A DNA stretch of 64,000 nt from Trabulsiella odontotermitis (GCF_001297775.1 NZ_LIFX01000013.1:141570-205569), one strand, 5' to 3'; counted from the first letter of the stretch, positions 37,455 through 48,906 are shown. Notes: generated from the sequence alone by a model not told the origin. Made by a program: numbers and translations.

Positions 37455-38651
37455 ATGAGCACAATCCCTGACGCAATAGCACAACAAACCCCTGTCAAAT
37501 CAACGTGGCCACTGGCGCTGTGCGCCGGTTTACTGGGTATCGGTCAGAACGGATTGCTGGTGGTATTACCGCAACTGGTATCAATGACGGGGCTGTCGCT
37601 GTCGGTCTGGGCGGGGTTGCTGATGTTTGGCTCGATGTTATTTTTGCCCGCGTCGCCATGGTGGGGGAGTCAGGCGGAGATCCGTGGCTGTAAGCATGTA
37701 GTGCTGGCGGCATTGCTGGGCTATCTCGCCAGTTTTGCCGTGCTGGCGCTGGTGGTGTGGAGTATGGCGGACGGTTCTCTGGGCGTGGTCGGCGGGATGG
37801 CGGGGCTGATCGTGTCTCGTGCGTTGTACGGCCTGACGGTCTCCGGTATGGTGCCTGCCGCGCAAACCTGGGCCATGCAACGCGCCGGAACGGAAAACCG
37901 CATGGCGGCGCTGGCGTCAATCAGTTCTGGCTTAAGCTGCGGTCGGCTGCTCGGGCCACCGCTGGCGGCGGCCGCGTTGAGCCTGCATCCGCAGGCGCCG
38001 CTGTGGCTGATGGCGATCGCGCCATTGCTGGCGCTGATGACTGTCGTCCGCCAGCCAAACGATCCACCATTACCGCCGGTGGCGCACCAGTCCACGCGGT
38101 TGCAGCTCAGCATGTTGCCTTATCTGCTGCTGGCGCTGTTGCTGGCCGCCAGTATCAGCCTGATGCAACTGGGATTGTCGCCGCACCTGAAACCGCTGTT
38201 CCCGCAAGACGCAACACAAGTCAGCCATCATGTCGCCTGGCTGCTGAGCCTCGCGGCGATCAGCACCCTGCTGGCACAGTTTCTGGTGGTGCGCCCACAA
38301 CGTCTCAGCGCGGGGAGATTACTGACCGTGGCGGCGGTATTGCTGGTGTGTGGGCTGGCGCTGATGAGCCTGCCGGGGCTTGTCACGTTTTACGTCGGGA
38401 TCGTCATCGCTTCGTTGGGGTCGGCGATGGCGACGCCGGGTTATCAGTTACTGTTAAATGATCGCTTATCGACGGGCAAAGGCGCCGGGGTGATCGCCAC
38501 CAGCCATACGCTCGGTTACGGTCTGAGCGCGCTGCTGGTGCCGCTGGTGTCGGGATGGTATAGCGAGCAGGCGTTAATCAGCGTGGCGCTGGTACTCGCG
38601 GTAGGTTTTCTGGCGCTGAGCGGTGGAGTGTGCTGGCGAAAAGCGCCATAA
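37455..38651 (+). CDS. shiF: ShiF-like MFS transporter linked to aerobactin
   Basis: This 398-residue major facilitator protein has twelve predicted helices. It lies head-to-head with iucA, the position of shiF in ColV plasmids and in the Shigella SHI-2 island, and its opening segment (STWPLALCAGLLGIGQNGLL) agrees with what I recall of ShiF. A role in aerobactin export has been proposed for this family but is not settled. The ribosome binding site is weak. A bidirectional terminator follows. Confidence 0.75.
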   Translation: MSTIPDAIAQQTPVKSTWPLALCAGLLGIGQNGLLVVLPQLVSMTGLSLSVWAGLLMFGSMLFLPASPWWGSQAEIRGCKHVVLAALLGYLASFAVLALVVWSMADGSLGVVGGMAGLIVSRALYGLTVSGMVPAAQTWAMQRAGTENRMAALASISSGLSCGRLLGPPLAAAALSLHPQAPLWLMAIAPLLALMTVVRQPNDPPLPPVAHQSTRLQLSMLPYLLLALLLAASISLMQLGLSPHLKPLFPQDATQVSHHVAWLLSLAAISTLLAQFLVVRPQRLSAGRLLTVAAVLLVCGLALMSLPGLVTFYVGIVIASLGSAMATPGYQLLLNDRLSTGKGAGVIATSHTLGYGLSALLVPLVSGWYSEQALISVALVLAVGFLALSGGVCWRKAP

Positions 38652-38680
38652 AAAAACGCTCCCGAAGGAGCGCTTTTCTT
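38651..38680. terminator. Bidirectional terminator between shiF and dsbB
   Basis: A six-base stem (CGCTCC at 38657-38662 with GGAGCG at 38667-38672) and a CGAA loop have an A run on the left and T residues on the right. It serves both convergent genes. Confidence 0.85.
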
Positions 38681-39212
38681 ACAGACGACCAAAAAGATCA
38701 CGTCTTTTCGGTTTGAACGGCTGACCAATCAACACCAGCAATGCCACCAGCAGGTAGGCAGCAAAAATAATCAGCAGCCATTGCGGCATTTCCAGTGACA
38801 GGAATTGCCACTGACGTTCAGCACAGTCGCCAGACGCCACAAACACCTGCGGCAGCCATTTATCGAGCGGCAACCAGCCCGGGAAACGAGCAGCAAAGTC
38901 ACAGGTCAGAAACGGAGAAGGATGCAACTGGATCATGGTGTGTTCCCAGGCAAGCTGCAATCCTCTGAAAGCACTGTAAATCCAGATAATTAACGCCACG
39001 TAACGCAGCGGCGACTTCGGTGCGATGGCTCCCACGATCCCCGCACCCATTACGCCGAACAAAGCGCAACGTTCATAAATACACAGTACGCAGGGTTTCA
39101 GCAGCATGACATGCTGGAACCAGAGCGCAACCAATTCAAGCGCAAATGCAGTCAACGCCAGCAATAACCATGCACCACGACCTCGCGAGCACTGGTTTAA
39201 ATATCGCAACAT
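38679..39212 (-). CDS. dsbB: DsbB, disulfide oxidoreductase partner of DsbA
   Basis: This 177-residue inner-membrane protein has four helices and reoxidises periplasmic DsbA, passing electrons to quinones. The two redox pairs are in their exact places, Cys41/Cys44 (PCVLC) and Cys104/Cys130. It is one residue longer than in E. coli. AGGGAA precedes the ATG. It marks the return to conserved core order after the aerobactin insert. Confidence 0.96.
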   Translation of the reverse strand: MLRYLNQCSRGRGAWLLLALTAFALELVALWFQHVMLLKPCVLCIYERCALFGVMGAGIVGAIAPKSPLRYVALIIWIYSAFRGLQLAWEHTMIQLHPSPFLTCDFAARFPGWLPLDKWLPQVFVASGDCAERQWQFLSLEMPQWLLIIFAAYLLVALLVLIGQPFKPKRRDLFGRL

Positions 39213-39348
39213 AATTATTTCCCTGGAACGAGCAAAGACACCGCAGTGTAAACGAATTTAAACGCTTAGCCACTACCATGGAACACATTATTGCGTAAAT
39301 GAATCTTAAAAGCCCAAAATCGCCTTTCGGGCTTATAAAATGTTGATG

Positions 39349-40902
39349 TTACGGGGATACATTCGGCATGGTTATGAGCCCCTGAGTGGATAACCATTCA
39401 GTGACCGGCATCAGCGTAAATTCGATGCACAACAACCCGACCAGCGTCAGCACCACCGTGTAGGGCAGCGCCATCCACACCATCCGCCCATAAGAGAGAC
39501 GAATCAACGGCGCCAGCGCCGAAGTCAGCAGGAACAGAAACGCCGCCTGACCGTTGGGTGTCGCCACCGAGGGCAGGTTGGTGCCGGTGTTGATCGCCAC
39601 TGCCAGCAGTTCAAACTGCTTGAGGCTGATAATCCCCTGTTCAAAAGCGGCTTTCGCTTCGTTGATATAAACCGTTCCGACGAACACGTTATCGGAAATG
39701 GACGACAGCAAGCCATTGAAGAGATAAAAGAGCGACAACTGCGCGTGGGGCGAGGCTTTGAGCACAAAAGCAATGATCGGCGCAAACAGATGCTGCTCGA
39801 TAATCACGGCAACCACCGCGAAAAAGACAGTCAGCAGCGCGGCGAACGGCAGTGCTTCGGTAAACGCCTTGCCGATGGCGTGTTCATCCGTCACGCCGGA
39901 GAGTGACGAGGCGAGAATAATCACCGTCAGGCCAATCAGCCCGACTTCGGCCAGATGCAGCGCCAGCGCGACCACCAGCCAGATACCGATAATACCCTGC
40001 ACAACAAGACGCATCGTCTCCTGACGGCTGCGTTGCTGACGGCTGCGCTCGTCATAGTTGTACAGCACCTTGCGCACGGATTCCGGCAGCGTTTCGCCAT
40101 AACCAAACCAGCGGAATTTCTCCAGCAGGGCGCAGGTGAGCAGCCCGCACGCCAGCACCGGCAGCGTTACCGGCGACATGCGAATGACAAACGCGCCAAA
40201 ATCCCAGCCCGCCGCTTTGGCGATGATCAGGTTTTGTGGCTCGCCAACCATGGTCATCACGCCGCCGAGGGCGGTGCCGACCCCCGCATGCATCATCAGG
40301 CTGCGCAGGAAGCTACGGAACTGCTCCAGCACCTGACGGTCGTTTTTGTCGATGTCGCGATCGTCGCGCACGTCGTTGTCTTCCGTACGACTGGAGGCGG
40401 CGCGATGGTAAATGCCATAAAAACCGACGGCAACGCTGATGATCACCGCGACCACGGTCAGCGCGTCAAGGAAGGCGGAGAGAAACGCCGCCGCCAGGCA
40501 GAAGGCGAGGGAGAGCACCGTTTTGCTGCGAATACTCAGCAGCAGGCGCGTGAAGATGGAGAGCAGCAACTGCTTCATAAAGTAGATGCCCGCTACCATG
40601 AAGATCAACAGCAGCAATACTTCAAGGTTATTACTGATCTCTTCGCGCACATGTTCCGCGCTGGTCATGCCGATGGCGACCGCTTCGATAGCCAGCAGAC
40701 CGCCGGGCAGCAGCGGGTAACACTTCAGCGCCATCGCGAGTGTAAAAATGAACTCAATCACCAGCATCCAGCCCGCGACAAAGGGACTGAGGTAAAAGAC
40801 AATCGGGTTGATGATTAAGCAAAGTACCAGGGTAAGTTTGTACCAGTCCGGAGACTGACCAAGAAAGTTGCGCCACAGAGCGCGACTGTAAGAGATTTCC
40901 AC
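39349..40902 (-). CDS. nhaB: NhaB, Na+/H+ antiporter
   Basis: This 517-residue inner-membrane antiporter exchanges Na+ for H+. The family blocks [39 protein letters not shown] and [16 protein letters not shown] are present. The frame extends ten codons upstream to a TTG. I prefer GTG at 40900-40902, giving the E. coli-like start [14 protein letters not shown]. An ATG at 40911 is also possible but lacks spacing from its GGG. It is divergent from fadR, which in E. coli also affects this region. Confidence 0.93.
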   Translation of the reverse strand: MEISYSRALWRNFLGQSPDWYKLTLVLCLIINPIVFYLSPFVAGWMLVIEFIFTLAMALKCYPLLPGGLLAIEAVAIGMTSAEHVREEISNNLEVLLLLIFMVAGIYFMKQLLLSIFTRLLLSIRSKTVLSLAFCLAAAFLSAFLDALTVVAVIISVAVGFYGIYHRAASSRTEDNDVRDDRDIDKNDRQVLEQFRSFLRSLMMHAGVGTALGGVMTMVGEPQNLIIAKAAGWDFGAFVIRMSPVTLPVLACGLLTCALLEKFRWFGYGETLPESVRKVLYNYDERSRQQRSRQETMRLVVQGIIGIWLVVALALHLAEVGLIGLTVIILASSLSGVTDEHAIGKAFTEALPFAALLTVFFAVVAVIIEQHLFAPIIAFVLKASPHAQLSLFYLFNGLLSSISDNVFVGTVYINEAKAAFEQGIISLKQFELLAVAINTGTNLPSVATPNGQAAFLFLLTSALAPLIRLSYGRMVWMALPYTVVLTLVGLLCIEFTLMPVTEWLSTQGLITMPNVSP

Positions 40903-41119
40903 GACGAACATCCATCCCGTCAAAAAAAACAAAAGTATAGTGTAAACGAAACTGCGGTGATCGTCTGAAAAGTGCGAAGTCCTGTTTCGGTATTGTTGAA
41001 GGAATACAAAAAATCGATCCAGGATCCCTTATTAATTCACCGTGCGTGCTATCTGCCCCTGTATTGCTCTGGTATGATGAGTCCAATTTTTTGCAACACT
41101 GTGTAACGGAAATCTCTCT

Positions 41120-41839
41120 ATGGTCATTAAGGCGCAGAGCCCGGCGGGTTTCGCGGAAGAGTACATCATTGAAAGCATCTGGAATAACCGTTTTCCACCG
41201 GGCTCTATTCTCCCTGCTGAACGTGAACTCTCTGAATTAATCGGCGTTACGCGTACCACCTTACGCGAAGTGTTGCAGCGTTTAGCCCGTGACGGCTGGT
41301 TAACCATTCAGCACGGTAAACCCACAAAAGTGAATAACTTCTGGGAAACATCCGGCCTCAATATTCTGGAAACGCTGGCGCGTCTCGATCACGAAAGCGT
41401 GCCGCAGCTGATCGACAATCTGTTGTCCGTGCGTACCAACATTTCGACAATCTTCATCCGCACCGCGTTTCGTCAGCACCCGGAAAAAGCCCTGGAAGTG
41501 CTGGCCAGTGCGCGTGAAATTGAAGATCACGCCGACGCCTTCGCCGAGCTGGATTACAACATTTTCCGCGGCCTGGCGTTCGCCTCCGGCAACCCGATCT
41601 ACGGGCTTATCATTAACGGCATGAAAGGGTTGTATACCCGCATCGGCCGTCACTACTTTGCCAACCCGGAAGCGCGCAATCTGGCGATGGGGTTCTATCA
41701 CCGGCTGGTGAAAGTGTGCGAAGAGGGATTATACGAGCAGGTGTACGAGGTGGTGCGCCGCTACGGTCATGACAGCGGTGAGATCTGGCACCGGATGCAG
41801 AAAACGCTGCCCGGCGACCTCGCGATCCACAGTCGCTAA
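41120..41839 (+). CDS. fadR: FadR, GntR-family regulator of fatty acid metabolism
   Basis: This 239-residue regulator has the same length as E. coli FadR. An N-terminal winged helix (residues 1-75, with [20 protein letters not shown]) binds operators such as the one in front of fadD at 21370. The C-terminal FadR-type helical domain binds long-chain acyl-CoA, which releases it from DNA. It represses fatty-acid breakdown and activates fabA and fabB in relatives. It is divergent from nhaB. Confidence 0.96.
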   Translation: MVIKAQSPAGFAEEYIIESIWNNRFPPGSILPAERELSELIGVTRTTLREVLQRLARDGWLTIQHGKPTKVNNFWETSGLNILETLARLDHESVPQLIDNLLSVRTNISTIFIRTAFRQHPEKALEVLASAREIEDHADAFAELDYNIFRGLAFASGNPIYGLIINGMKGLYTRIGRHYFANPEARNLAMGFYHRLVKVCEEGLYEQVYEVVRRYGHDSGEIWHRMQKTLPGDLAIHSR

Positions 41840-41855
41840 CCCGTCCCGAAAAAAA

Positions 41856-41886
41856 GAAACCCGGCGCAGAAGGCCGGGTTTTTTGT
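41856..41886. terminator. Bidirectional terminator between fadR and ycgB
   Basis: AACCCGGC at 41858-41865 pairs with 41873-41880 and is followed by six T residues on the plus strand. The A run on the left lets it act for ycgB on the minus strand. Confidence 0.9.
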
Positions 41887-43419
41887 TTATACCAGATTCT
41901 GCCGTGGCGGGCAGCGGTCGAGCAGTTCGATGCTGCCGTCTGCGTTCTGCTGTTCCAGCAACACATCAAACCCCCACAACCGGTGCACGTGCTTGAGCAC
42001 TTCCCGGCGCCCTAAATCAAGCGGCGCGCGGTTGTGTGGCACATAGCGCAGCGTCAGCGAACGGTCGCCGCGCAGATCCACGTTCCACACCTGAATGTTC
42101 GGCTCAAGATTACTGAGGTTGTACTGGGCAGACAGCTTGTTGCGGATCTCCCGGTAGCCTTCCTCGTTATGAATGGCGGCAATTTCCAGATAGTTATTGC
42201 GATCGTCATCCAGCACGGTGAACAGGCGGAAATCACGCATCACTTTCGGCGACAGGAACTGACTGATAAAGCTCTCGTCTTTAAAGTCACGCATCGCGAA
42301 ATGCACCGTTTCCAGCCAGTCGGAACCCGCGATATCCGGGAACCAGTATTTGTCCTCGTCGGTCGGCGACTGGCAGATGCGCTTGATATCCTGGAACATG
42401 GCGAAGCCCAGCGCATACGGGTTAATGCCGCTGTACCACGGGCTGTTGTAGGGCGGCTGGAACACCACGTTGGTGTGGCTGTGCAGAAATTCCAGCATAA
42501 AGCGCTCGGTCACTTTACCCTCATCATACAAATGGTTGAGGATGGTGTAGTGCCAGAAGGTCGCCCAGCCTTCGTTCATCACCTGCGTCTGTTTCTGCGG
42601 ATAAAAATACTGACTCACTTTGCGCACGATGCGCAGGATTTCACGCTGCCATGACTCCAGCAACGGCGCGTTTTTCTCCATAAAATAGAGCAGGTTTTCC
42701 TGTGGCTCAGAGGGGTAGCGACGCGCAGATTCCACCGTCTTCTCTTCCTCTTTCTTCGGCAGGGTGCGCCACAACATATTTACCTGGCTTTGCAGATACT
42801 CTTCCCGGCTTTTCTGCCGCGCTTTCTCCTCCTGCAGAGAGATTTTTTGCGGACGTTTGTAGCGGTCCACGCCGTAGTTCATCAGCGCGTGGCAGGAGTC
42901 GAGCAGTTTTTCGACCTCATCAACCCCGTAGCGCTCTTCGCATTCGGTGATGTATTTGCGGGCGAAAATCAGGTAGTCGACGATGGAGCTGGCATCCGTC
43001 CAGCTGCGGAACAGGTAGTTGTTTTTAAAGAACGAATTGTGCCCGTAACAGGCGTGCGCCATCACCAGCGCCTGCATGGTAATGGTATTCTCTTCCATCA
43101 GATAGGCGATACAGGGATTGGAGTTGATCACAATCTCATAAGCCAGCCCCTGCTGACCGTGCTTGTAGGCTCGCTCCGTTTCGATGAATTTCTTGCCAAA
43201 CGACCAGTGTGGATAGTTGATCGGCATCCCGACGCTCGAATAGGCGTCCATCATCTGCTCAGAGGTAATGACTTCGATTTGATGCGGATAGGTTTCCAGT
43301 CGGTAGAGTTTCGCCACCCGGTCGATCTCTGCCAGATAAACATCCAGCAGTTCGAAGGTCCAGTCGGGTCCATCGCTCAGACGTGTGCTGTCCTTATTTA
43401 TGGAGTCAATCGTAGCCAT
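41887..43419 (-). CDS. ycgB: YcgB, SpoVR-family protein
   Basis: This 510-residue cytoplasmic protein of the SpoVR family has the length of E. coli YcgB. Conserved blocks such as MNEGWATFWHYTILNHLYDE and NPYALGFAMFQDI are intact. In E. coli it belongs to the sigma-S regulon and acts together with the kinase YeaG and YeaH, but its biochemical activity is unknown. It is divergent from dadA across a 320-base region. Confidence 0.94.
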   Translation of the reverse strand: MATIDSINKDSTRLSDGPDWTFELLDVYLAEIDRVAKLYRLETYPHQIEVITSEQMMDAYSSVGMPINYPHWSFGKKFIETERAYKHGQQGLAYEIVINSNPCIAYLMEENTITMQALVMAHACYGHNSFFKNNYLFRSWTDASSIVDYLIFARKYITECEERYGVDEVEKLLDSCHALMNYGVDRYKRPQKISLQEEKARQKSREEYLQSQVNMLWRTLPKKEEEKTVESARRYPSEPQENLLYFMEKNAPLLESWQREILRIVRKVSQYFYPQKQTQVMNEGWATFWHYTILNHLYDEGKVTERFMLEFLHSHTNVVFQPPYNSPWYSGINPYALGFAMFQDIKRICQSPTDEDKYWFPDIAGSDWLETVHFAMRDFKDESFISQFLSPKVMRDFRLFTVLDDDRNNYLEIAAIHNEEGYREIRNKLSAQYNLSNLEPNIQVWNVDLRGDRSLTLRYVPHNRAPLDLGRREVLKHVHRLWGFDVLLEQQNADGSIELLDRCPPRQNLV

Positions 43420-43739
43420 TAGCGCGCCCTCGTTGTTGGCGGCCCTCTCTGTGTGGAGAGCCTCTTTTCAAGCATAGAACACCGCGCCATAAACCACAGG
43501 GCAAGGGAAATTTTTTCTTTGCGATTTTTCCATGACAATGGCGAGAAAAAATCGGTTACACAGAATTTTACGCTGGCTAAATTTGACGCGCAGCAGGAGA
43601 TCCTAAATCTCACATCACCCGGCTGGCGGGGCGCAGTGTGAGACAAGTCACCATAAAAAAAGCATATGTTGAATAATATTTTCATCTGCGTTATCAATTT
43701 GTAATTAGATGATTGTTCTTTTGCACAGATGGAGTGGCT
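43420..43739. other. Divergent ycgB / dadA regulatory region
   Basis: This 320-base gap has no gene. The dadA-proximal part is AT-rich and holds the CRP-like site listed separately. In E. coli dadAX is controlled by CRP and Lrp. AT-rich stretches suited to Lrp are present, but no distinct Lrp motif can be claimed. The ycgB-proximal part shows no clear element. Confidence 0.5.
43637..43652. promoter_or_regulatory. CRP site upstream of dadAX
   Basis: TGTGA-N6-TCACC matches the CRP consensus TGTGA-N6-TCACA in nine of ten key positions. It is centred about 95 bases before the dadA ATG, in line with known CRP control of dadAX. Confidence 0.65.
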
Positions 43740-45038
43740 ATGCGTGTTGTCATACTGGGAAGTGGCGTTGTCGGCGTGACCAGCGCCTGGTATTTGAGTC
43801 AGGCAGGACATGATGTGACGGTTATCGACCGTGAGGCCGGGCCTGCGCTGGAAACCAGCGCCGCAAACGCCGGGCAAATTTCCCCGGGCTATGCCGCGCC
43901 CTGGGCGGCGCCGGGCGTGCCGCTGAAGGCGATCAAATGGATGTTCCAGCGCCATGCGCCGCTGGCGATAAGCCTCGACGGGACCCAGTTCCAGCTCAAG
44001 TGGATGTGGCAGATGCTGCGCAACTGCGACACGCGCCACTACATGGAAAACAAAGGCCGGATGGTACGGCTGGCCGAATACAGCCGCGACTGCCTGAAGG
44101 CGCTGCGTGAATCCACCGGTATCGAGTACGAAGGCCGCCAGGGTGGCACGTTACAACTCTTCCGTACCGAACAACAGTTTGAAAACGCCACCCGCGATAT
44201 CGCGGTGCTGGAAGATGCCGGTGTGCCGTATCAACTGCTGGAGGCGAACCGTCTGGCGGATGTGGAGCCTGCGCTGGCGGAAGTGGCACATAAGCTGACC
44301 GGCGGTTTGCGTCTGCCGAACGACGAAACCGGCGATTGCCAGCTCTTCACGCAACGGCTGGCGAAAATGGCAGAGCAGGCGGGGGTGAAATTCCGCTTTA
44401 ATACACCGATCGACCGCCTGCTGTTCGACGGCGACCAGATCCACGGCGTGCAGTGCGGCGACGAACTGTTCAAAGCAGACGCGTTCGTGCTGGCGCTGGG
44501 CTCTTACTCGACGTCCATGCTGAAAGGCGTGGTGGATATTCCGGTTTATCCGCTGAAGGGCTATTCGCTGACCATCCCGGTCAAAGATGACGACGGCGCG
44601 CCAGTCTCGACTATCCTTGATGAAACCTACAAAATCGCCATCACCCGTTTTGACCAGCGCATTCGCGTCGGCGGGATGGCGGAGATTGTCGGCTTTAATA
44701 CTGATCTGCTGCAACAGCGCCGTGAAACGCTGGAGATGGTGGTCCGTGATCTGTTCCCGCGCGGCGGCGTAGTGGAAGAGGCGACCTTCTGGACCGGCTT
44801 ACGCCCGATGACCCCGGACGGTACGCCGGTGGTGGGTCGTACGCCATACAAAAATCTGTGGCTGAACACCGGACACGGCACGCTGGGCTGGACGATGGCC
44901 TGCGGCTCAGGTCAGCTCATCAGTGATTTGATCTCCGGGCGCACACCGGCGATCCCGTTTGATGATCTGAGCGTGGCCCGTTATCAGGCAGGCTTCACGC
45001 CGTCCCGCGCGCAACATCTGCATGGTGCACATCAATAA
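43740..45038 (+). CDS. dadA: DadA, D-amino acid dehydrogenase small subunit
   Basis: This 432-residue membrane-associated flavoprotein oxidises D-alanine to pyruvate and ammonia. The FAD-binding [17 protein letters not shown] starts at residue 3. The C-terminal [14 protein letters not shown] and [16 protein letters not shown] blocks are typical. The ATG at 43740, with GGAG before it, gives exactly the E. coli length. An upstream in-frame start at 43713 has no support. dadX follows nine bases later, and the pair converts L-alanine to pyruvate by way of D-alanine. Confidence 0.95.
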   Translation: MRVVILGSGVVGVTSAWYLSQAGHDVTVIDREAGPALETSAANAGQISPGYAAPWAAPGVPLKAIKWMFQRHAPLAISLDGTQFQLKWMWQMLRNCDTRHYMENKGRMVRLAEYSRDCLKALRESTGIEYEGRQGGTLQLFRTEQQFENATRDIAVLEDAGVPYQLLEANRLADVEPALAEVAHKLTGGLRLPNDETGDCQLFTQRLAKMAEQAGVKFRFNTPIDRLLFDGDQIHGVQCGDELFKADAFVLALGSYSTSMLKGVVDIPVYPLKGYSLTIPVKDDDGAPVSTILDETYKIAITRFDQRIRVGGMAEIVGFNTDLLQQRRETLEMVVRDLFPRGGVVEEATFWTGLRPMTPDGTPVVGRTPYKNLWLNTGHGTLGWTMACGSGQLISDLISGRTPAIPFDDLSVARYQAGFTPSRAQHLHGAHQ

Positions 45039-45047
45039 GGAGCCGTC

Positions 45048-46118
45048 ATGTCACGTCCTGTACAGGCCAGCATTGATTTGCAGGCGCTGCGTCAGAACCT
45101 GAACATTATCCGCCGTGCCGCACCCCGGTCGCGGGTGTGGTCGGTGGTGAAAGCCAATGCCTATGGTCACGGTCTGGAACGTATCTGGAGCGCATTAAAC
45201 AGCACAGACGGTTTTGCCTTACTGAATCTCGAAGAGGCGATCATGCTGCGTGAGCGCGGCTGGAAAGGGCCGATTCTGCTGCTGGAAGGGTTTTTCCATG
45301 CCGATGAACTGGAACTGTTCGACAAATACCGGCTGACCACCAGTATTCACAGTAACTGGCAAATCAAAGCTATTCAGCATGCCCGCCTCAATGCGCCGCT
45401 GGATGTTTACGTCAAAGTGAACAGCGGCATGAACCGGCTCGGCTTTGCGCCGGATCGTATTCATACCGTCTGGCAGCAACTGCGCGCGCTACCGGGTGTT
45501 GGCGAGATGACGCTGATGTCGCACTTTGCGGTCGCTGAACGTCCTGATGGCATTGATGAGGCGATGGCGCGCGTCGAGCAGGCGGCGGAAGGGCTGGAAT
45601 GCCCCCGCTCGTTGTCAAATTCCGCCGCCACGATGTGGCACCCGGAAGCGCATTATGACTGGGTTCGCCCGGGTATTGTGTTGTACGGCGCGTCACCGTC
45701 AGGCCAGTGGCAGGACATCGCCAACAGCGGCCTGAAACCGGTGATGACGCTCAGCAGCGAAATTATCGCCGTGCAGAACCTGAAACCAGGCGAGGGCGTG
45801 GGCTACGGCCAGCGCTACCTTGCGACACAAGAGCAGCGCATTGGTATCGTTGCCTGCGGCTACGCTGACGGTTATCCGCGTCATGCGCCGGACGGCACGC
45901 CGGTGCTGGTGGATGGCGTGCGCACCGGTATCGTTGGCACCGTTTCGATGGATATGCTGGCGGTCGATTTAACGCCATGCCCGCAGGCGGGGATCGGCAC
46001 GTCGGTTGAGCTGTGGGGCAAAGAGATTAAGATTGATGATGTGGCTGCGGCCTGCGGTACGGTCGGCTATGAACTGATGTGTGCACTGGCACCGAGAGTG
46101 CCAGTTGTGACGGTGTAA
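45048..46118 (+). CDS. dadX: DadX, catabolic alanine racemase
   Basis: This 356-residue PLP-dependent enzyme converts L- to D-alanine to feed DadA. The PLP lysine is in [11 protein letters not shown] (Lys35), and the second catalytic region is [15 protein letters not shown]. Its length equals that of the E. coli protein. It forms an operon with dadA and is followed by a strong terminator. Confidence 0.96.
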   Translation: MSRPVQASIDLQALRQNLNIIRRAAPRSRVWSVVKANAYGHGLERIWSALNSTDGFALLNLEEAIMLRERGWKGPILLLEGFFHADELELFDKYRLTTSIHSNWQIKAIQHARLNAPLDVYVKVNSGMNRLGFAPDRIHTVWQQLRALPGVGEMTLMSHFAVAERPDGIDEAMARVEQAAEGLECPRSLSNSAATMWHPEAHYDWVRPGIVLYGASPSGQWQDIANSGLKPVMTLSSEIIAVQNLKPGEGVGYGQRYLATQEQRIGIVACGYADGYPRHAPDGTPVLVDGVRTGIVGTVSMDMLAVDLTPCPQAGIGTSVELWGKEIKIDDVAAACGTVGYELMCALAPRVPVVTV

Positions 46119-46125
46119 CTTTCAC

Positions 46126-46165
46126 TGAAAGCCCGGTGGCGCAAGCGTGCCGGGCTTTTAGTTTT
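46126..46165. terminator. Terminator after dadX
   Basis: AAAGCCCGG at 46128-46136 pairs with 46150-46158, followed by T residues. The A run on the left may serve convergent cvrA. Confidence 0.85.
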
Positions 46166-47897
46166 ACTCGGTTTCTTCATTCGCGACACGAACACCGACT
46201 TTCCGCACCTCGTTATCTTCTTTCTCCGCCACCGTCCAGATCATCCCGGCGAACTCCACCTGGTCACCGACAACCGGTGCCGCGCCGAGCAAATGCTGGA
46301 TCAGATCGCCCAGCGACTGCTGGTTATCGCGAAACTCTTCACCGCCATCCAGACCGTAAATCAGTGCCACGTCAGCAAACTTCGCCGTGGCTTCGAGGAT
46401 GAAATCACCGAAGAAACGCTGATCCAGCGCAACCGGCGGCGCCTGGCTGAACAGTTTGCCGAGCGCCGGTAAATCATGCTCCCGGCCAATCACGCAGAGA
46501 ATATCGTTTTCCCGCAGCCGCGTACTGCCGGTCGGGTGCAGCAGAACATTGTCGCGAAACAGCGCCGCAATGCGGGTTTCCGGTGGCATATGCAAATCGC
46601 GAAGCGCCGCGCCGACACACCATTTGTCTGCGCTGAGCTGGTAAACAAACTGCTCCCACGGATTGTTCGGGTGAATATCCAGCCCGACGCGGGAGATAGG
46701 CCAGCCCACCGGCGGCACCACCACTTTGGCTTTTTTCGCCGCCCAGGAGAGCGATGTGCCCTGGAGCAGCAGCGATACCAGCACCACGAAGAATGCCACG
46801 TTGAAGAACAGACGGGCGTTATCCAGCCCTGCCATCATCGGGAACACTGCCAGGATGATCGGCACCGCGCCACGCAGGCCGACCCAACTGATGAAGATCC
46901 GCTCGCGCAGGTTAAAACCACGGAACGGCAGCAGCCCGGCAAACACGGACAGCGGACGGGCGAAGAAAATCATCCATGCGGACAGGAGCAGCGCCGGAAC
47001 GGCAATCGGCAGCAGATCAGACGGGTTCACCAGCAGACCCAGTACCAGGAACATGCCGATTTGCGCCAGCCAGGCCAGGCCGTCGAAGTTTTGCAGGATA
47101 GCGTGGCGGTTACGAATGGGCCGGTTGCCCAGCAGGAAACCGCACAGGTAAATCGCCAGGATGCCACTGCCGTTAATCGAGGTGGTAATGGCGAAAATCA
47201 TGATCCCGCCGCTCAGCGCCAGCAGCGGGTAAAGCCCGGCGGGCAGGGCGATGCGGTTAATCATCTGCAATAACAGATACCCGCCTGCCAGACCAATCAG
47301 AATACCCAGCCCGAACTGCTGTAACAGATGCGCGACAAACAGCCAGCTCAGCCCGGCTTCATGCTGCTGGATCATCTCAATCAGCGTGATGGTCAGAAAC
47401 ACCGCCATCGGGTCGTTGCTGCCGGATTCAATTTCCAGCGTCGAGCCGACACGTTCGTTAAGCCCCTTGCCGCCGAGCAGGGAAAATACCGCGGCGGCAT
47501 CGGTGGAGCCGACTATCGCGCCAATCAGCAACCCTTCAATCAGATTAAGGTGAAACAGCCAGGCCGCCATCATGCCGGTCAGCCCGGAGGTGATCAGCAC
47601 GCCTACTGTCGCCAGCGACAACGCCGGGCCAAGGGCGACGCGAAACGAGCTGGCCTGAGTGCGCATCCCGCCGTCAAGCAGGATCACCGCCAGCGCGAGG
47701 TTACTGATCATGTAGGAGAAGGGGTAGTTGTCGAAAGGGATGCCGCCGATGCCATCGACACCCGCCAGCATGCCAATCGCAAGGAAGATAACCAGAATCG
47801 GGATACCAAGACGTGAAGAAAATGAACTTAATAAAATACTGCAGGTTACTAAAACAGAACCCAGAATAAACAGACTAATAACCGCCCCGGCGTCCAA
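46164..47897 (-). CDS. cvrA: CvrA/NhaP2, K+(Na+)/H+ antiporter
   Basis: This 577-residue inner-membrane protein has a CPA1-type antiporter domain of about twelve helices (residues 5-395, with [15 protein letters not shown] at the start and [12 protein letters not shown] in the core), a TrkA-C domain (about 400-490) and a regulatory tail. It helps growth at low osmolarity or high potassium in E. coli. The name nhaP2 is also used. It is convergent with dadX and head-to-head with no close gene, as in E. coli. Confidence 0.92.
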   Translation of the reverse strand: MDAGAVISLFILGSVLVTCSILLSSFSSRLGIPILVIFLAIGMLAGVDGIGGIPFDNYPFSYMISNLALAVILLDGGMRTQASSFRVALGPALSLATVGVLITSGLTGMMAAWLFHLNLIEGLLIGAIVGSTDAAAVFSLLGGKGLNERVGSTLEIESGSNDPMAVFLTITLIEMIQQHEAGLSWLFVAHLLQQFGLGILIGLAGGYLLLQMINRIALPAGLYPLLALSGGIMIFAITTSINGSGILAIYLCGFLLGNRPIRNRHAILQNFDGLAWLAQIGMFLVLGLLVNPSDLLPIAVPALLLSAWMIFFARPLSVFAGLLPFRGFNLRERIFISWVGLRGAVPIILAVFPMMAGLDNARLFFNVAFFVVLVSLLLQGTSLSWAAKKAKVVVPPVGWPISRVGLDIHPNNPWEQFVYQLSADKWCVGAALRDLHMPPETRIAALFRDNVLLHPTGSTRLRENDILCVIGREHDLPALGKLFSQAPPVALDQRFFGDFILEATAKFADVALIYGLDGGEEFRDNQQSLGDLIQHLLGAAPVVGDQVEFAGMIWTVAEKEDNEVRKVGVRVANEETE

Positions 47898-47985
47898 TGT
47901 TCACGATCTCCTCTACCGCATGATGTACGTTACAAAACGTTATCATATTTAGTACGTGAACAATGGACTAATAAGAGCTATGAAT

Positions 47986-48906
47986 TTATTTTTCTTCTTT
48001 CAGCACCGGATGGCCGGAGAGTGTCAGCGTGGTGGACGCCGCGGTATTGACCAGTTTGCCATGTGCACCGAGCGGTAACGTCACCGTCCGCGCTTCATGA
48101 CCGAAATCCAGACCGGTGATCAGCGGAATATCCAGCCGCGAACGCAGATAGCGATACATCGTTTCCAGACTGTAGCCGTTATCGTAATCGTTCGGCTCTG
48201 CGCCGCTGAAGCTGCCGAGGAGCAGCGCGCGCTGGCGGGACAGAATACCTGCATGCAGCAGTTGTAACAGCAGACGCTCGACGCGGAACGGATGTTCGTT
48301 GATATCTTCCAGCACCAGGATCCCGTCGCGGATGTCCGGCATCCACGGCGTGCCGAGAAGCGTATTGAACATCGCCAGATTGCCACCCCACACGGTGCCT
48401 TCCACCCGGCACTGCGGCCCGTCACCGGCCCATTCGAGGGTGAACGACGGATTTTTCAGTGCCTGCCAGAAATGGTGTTCGGTAAATTCATTGACGGATT
48501 CCGCGCCAAAATTGCCCGCCAGCATCGGGCCGCTGAAGGTAATGACATTGCCGAGCGCCAGCAATCCCATCTGAATGACGGTGAAATCGCTGTGGCCGCA
48601 GATAAGCAAGGGGTCCTGTTGCTGCCGCGCGATGAGCGCGGGCCAGTCGATCGCGTCCAGCAGGCGGCTCGCGCCATAGCCGCCACGTACGGCCAGGACA
48701 ATACGATTGTTGCCCGTCAGCGTGGCGAGGGCGTTGATATCGTTCAGACGCTCGGCATCAGTACCGGCAAAACGCTGGTCGCGGCGAGGAATAACCTGCT
48801 GATGCTCCACCCGGTGTCCGGCCTGCTCAAGGCGCGTTACGCCACGCGCGGCAGCCGTCTGGTTAATGCAGTAACCGGAAGGGGCGATCAGATGAAACAG
48901 ACTCAT
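47986..48906 (-). CDS. ldcA: LdcA, murein tetrapeptide L,D-carboxypeptidase
   Basis: This 306-residue cytoplasmic serine peptidase of family S66 removes the terminal D-alanine from recycled tetrapeptides. The nucleophile Ser106 is in LICGHSDFT, and the later Glu and His blocks (LEDINEHPFRVER and TGLDFGHEARTVTLPLG) are in place. The frame extends five codons upstream, but the ATG at 48904-48906 gives MSLFHLIAPSGYC as in E. coli. It is divergent from emtA, another murein enzyme. Confidence 0.95.
   Translation of the reverse strand: MSLFHLIAPSGYCINQTAAARGVTRLEQAGHRVEHQQVIPRRDQRFAGTDAERLNDINALATLTGNNRIVLAVRGGYGASRLLDAIDWPALIARQQQDPLLICGHSDFTVIQMGLLALGNVITFSGPMLAGNFGAESVNEFTEHHFWQALKNPSFTLEWAGDGPQCRVEGTVWGGNLAMFNTLLGTPWMPDIRDGILVLEDINEHPFRVERLLLQLLHAGILSRQRALLLGSFSGAEPNDYDNGYSLETMYRYLRSRLDIPLITGLDFGHEARTVTLPLGAHGKLVNTAASTTLTLSGHPVLKEEK

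Noticed and set aside
43420..43739. A distinct Lrp box upstream of dadA
   Set aside because: AT-rich stretches exist, but the Lrp pattern is too loose to claim a site by eye.
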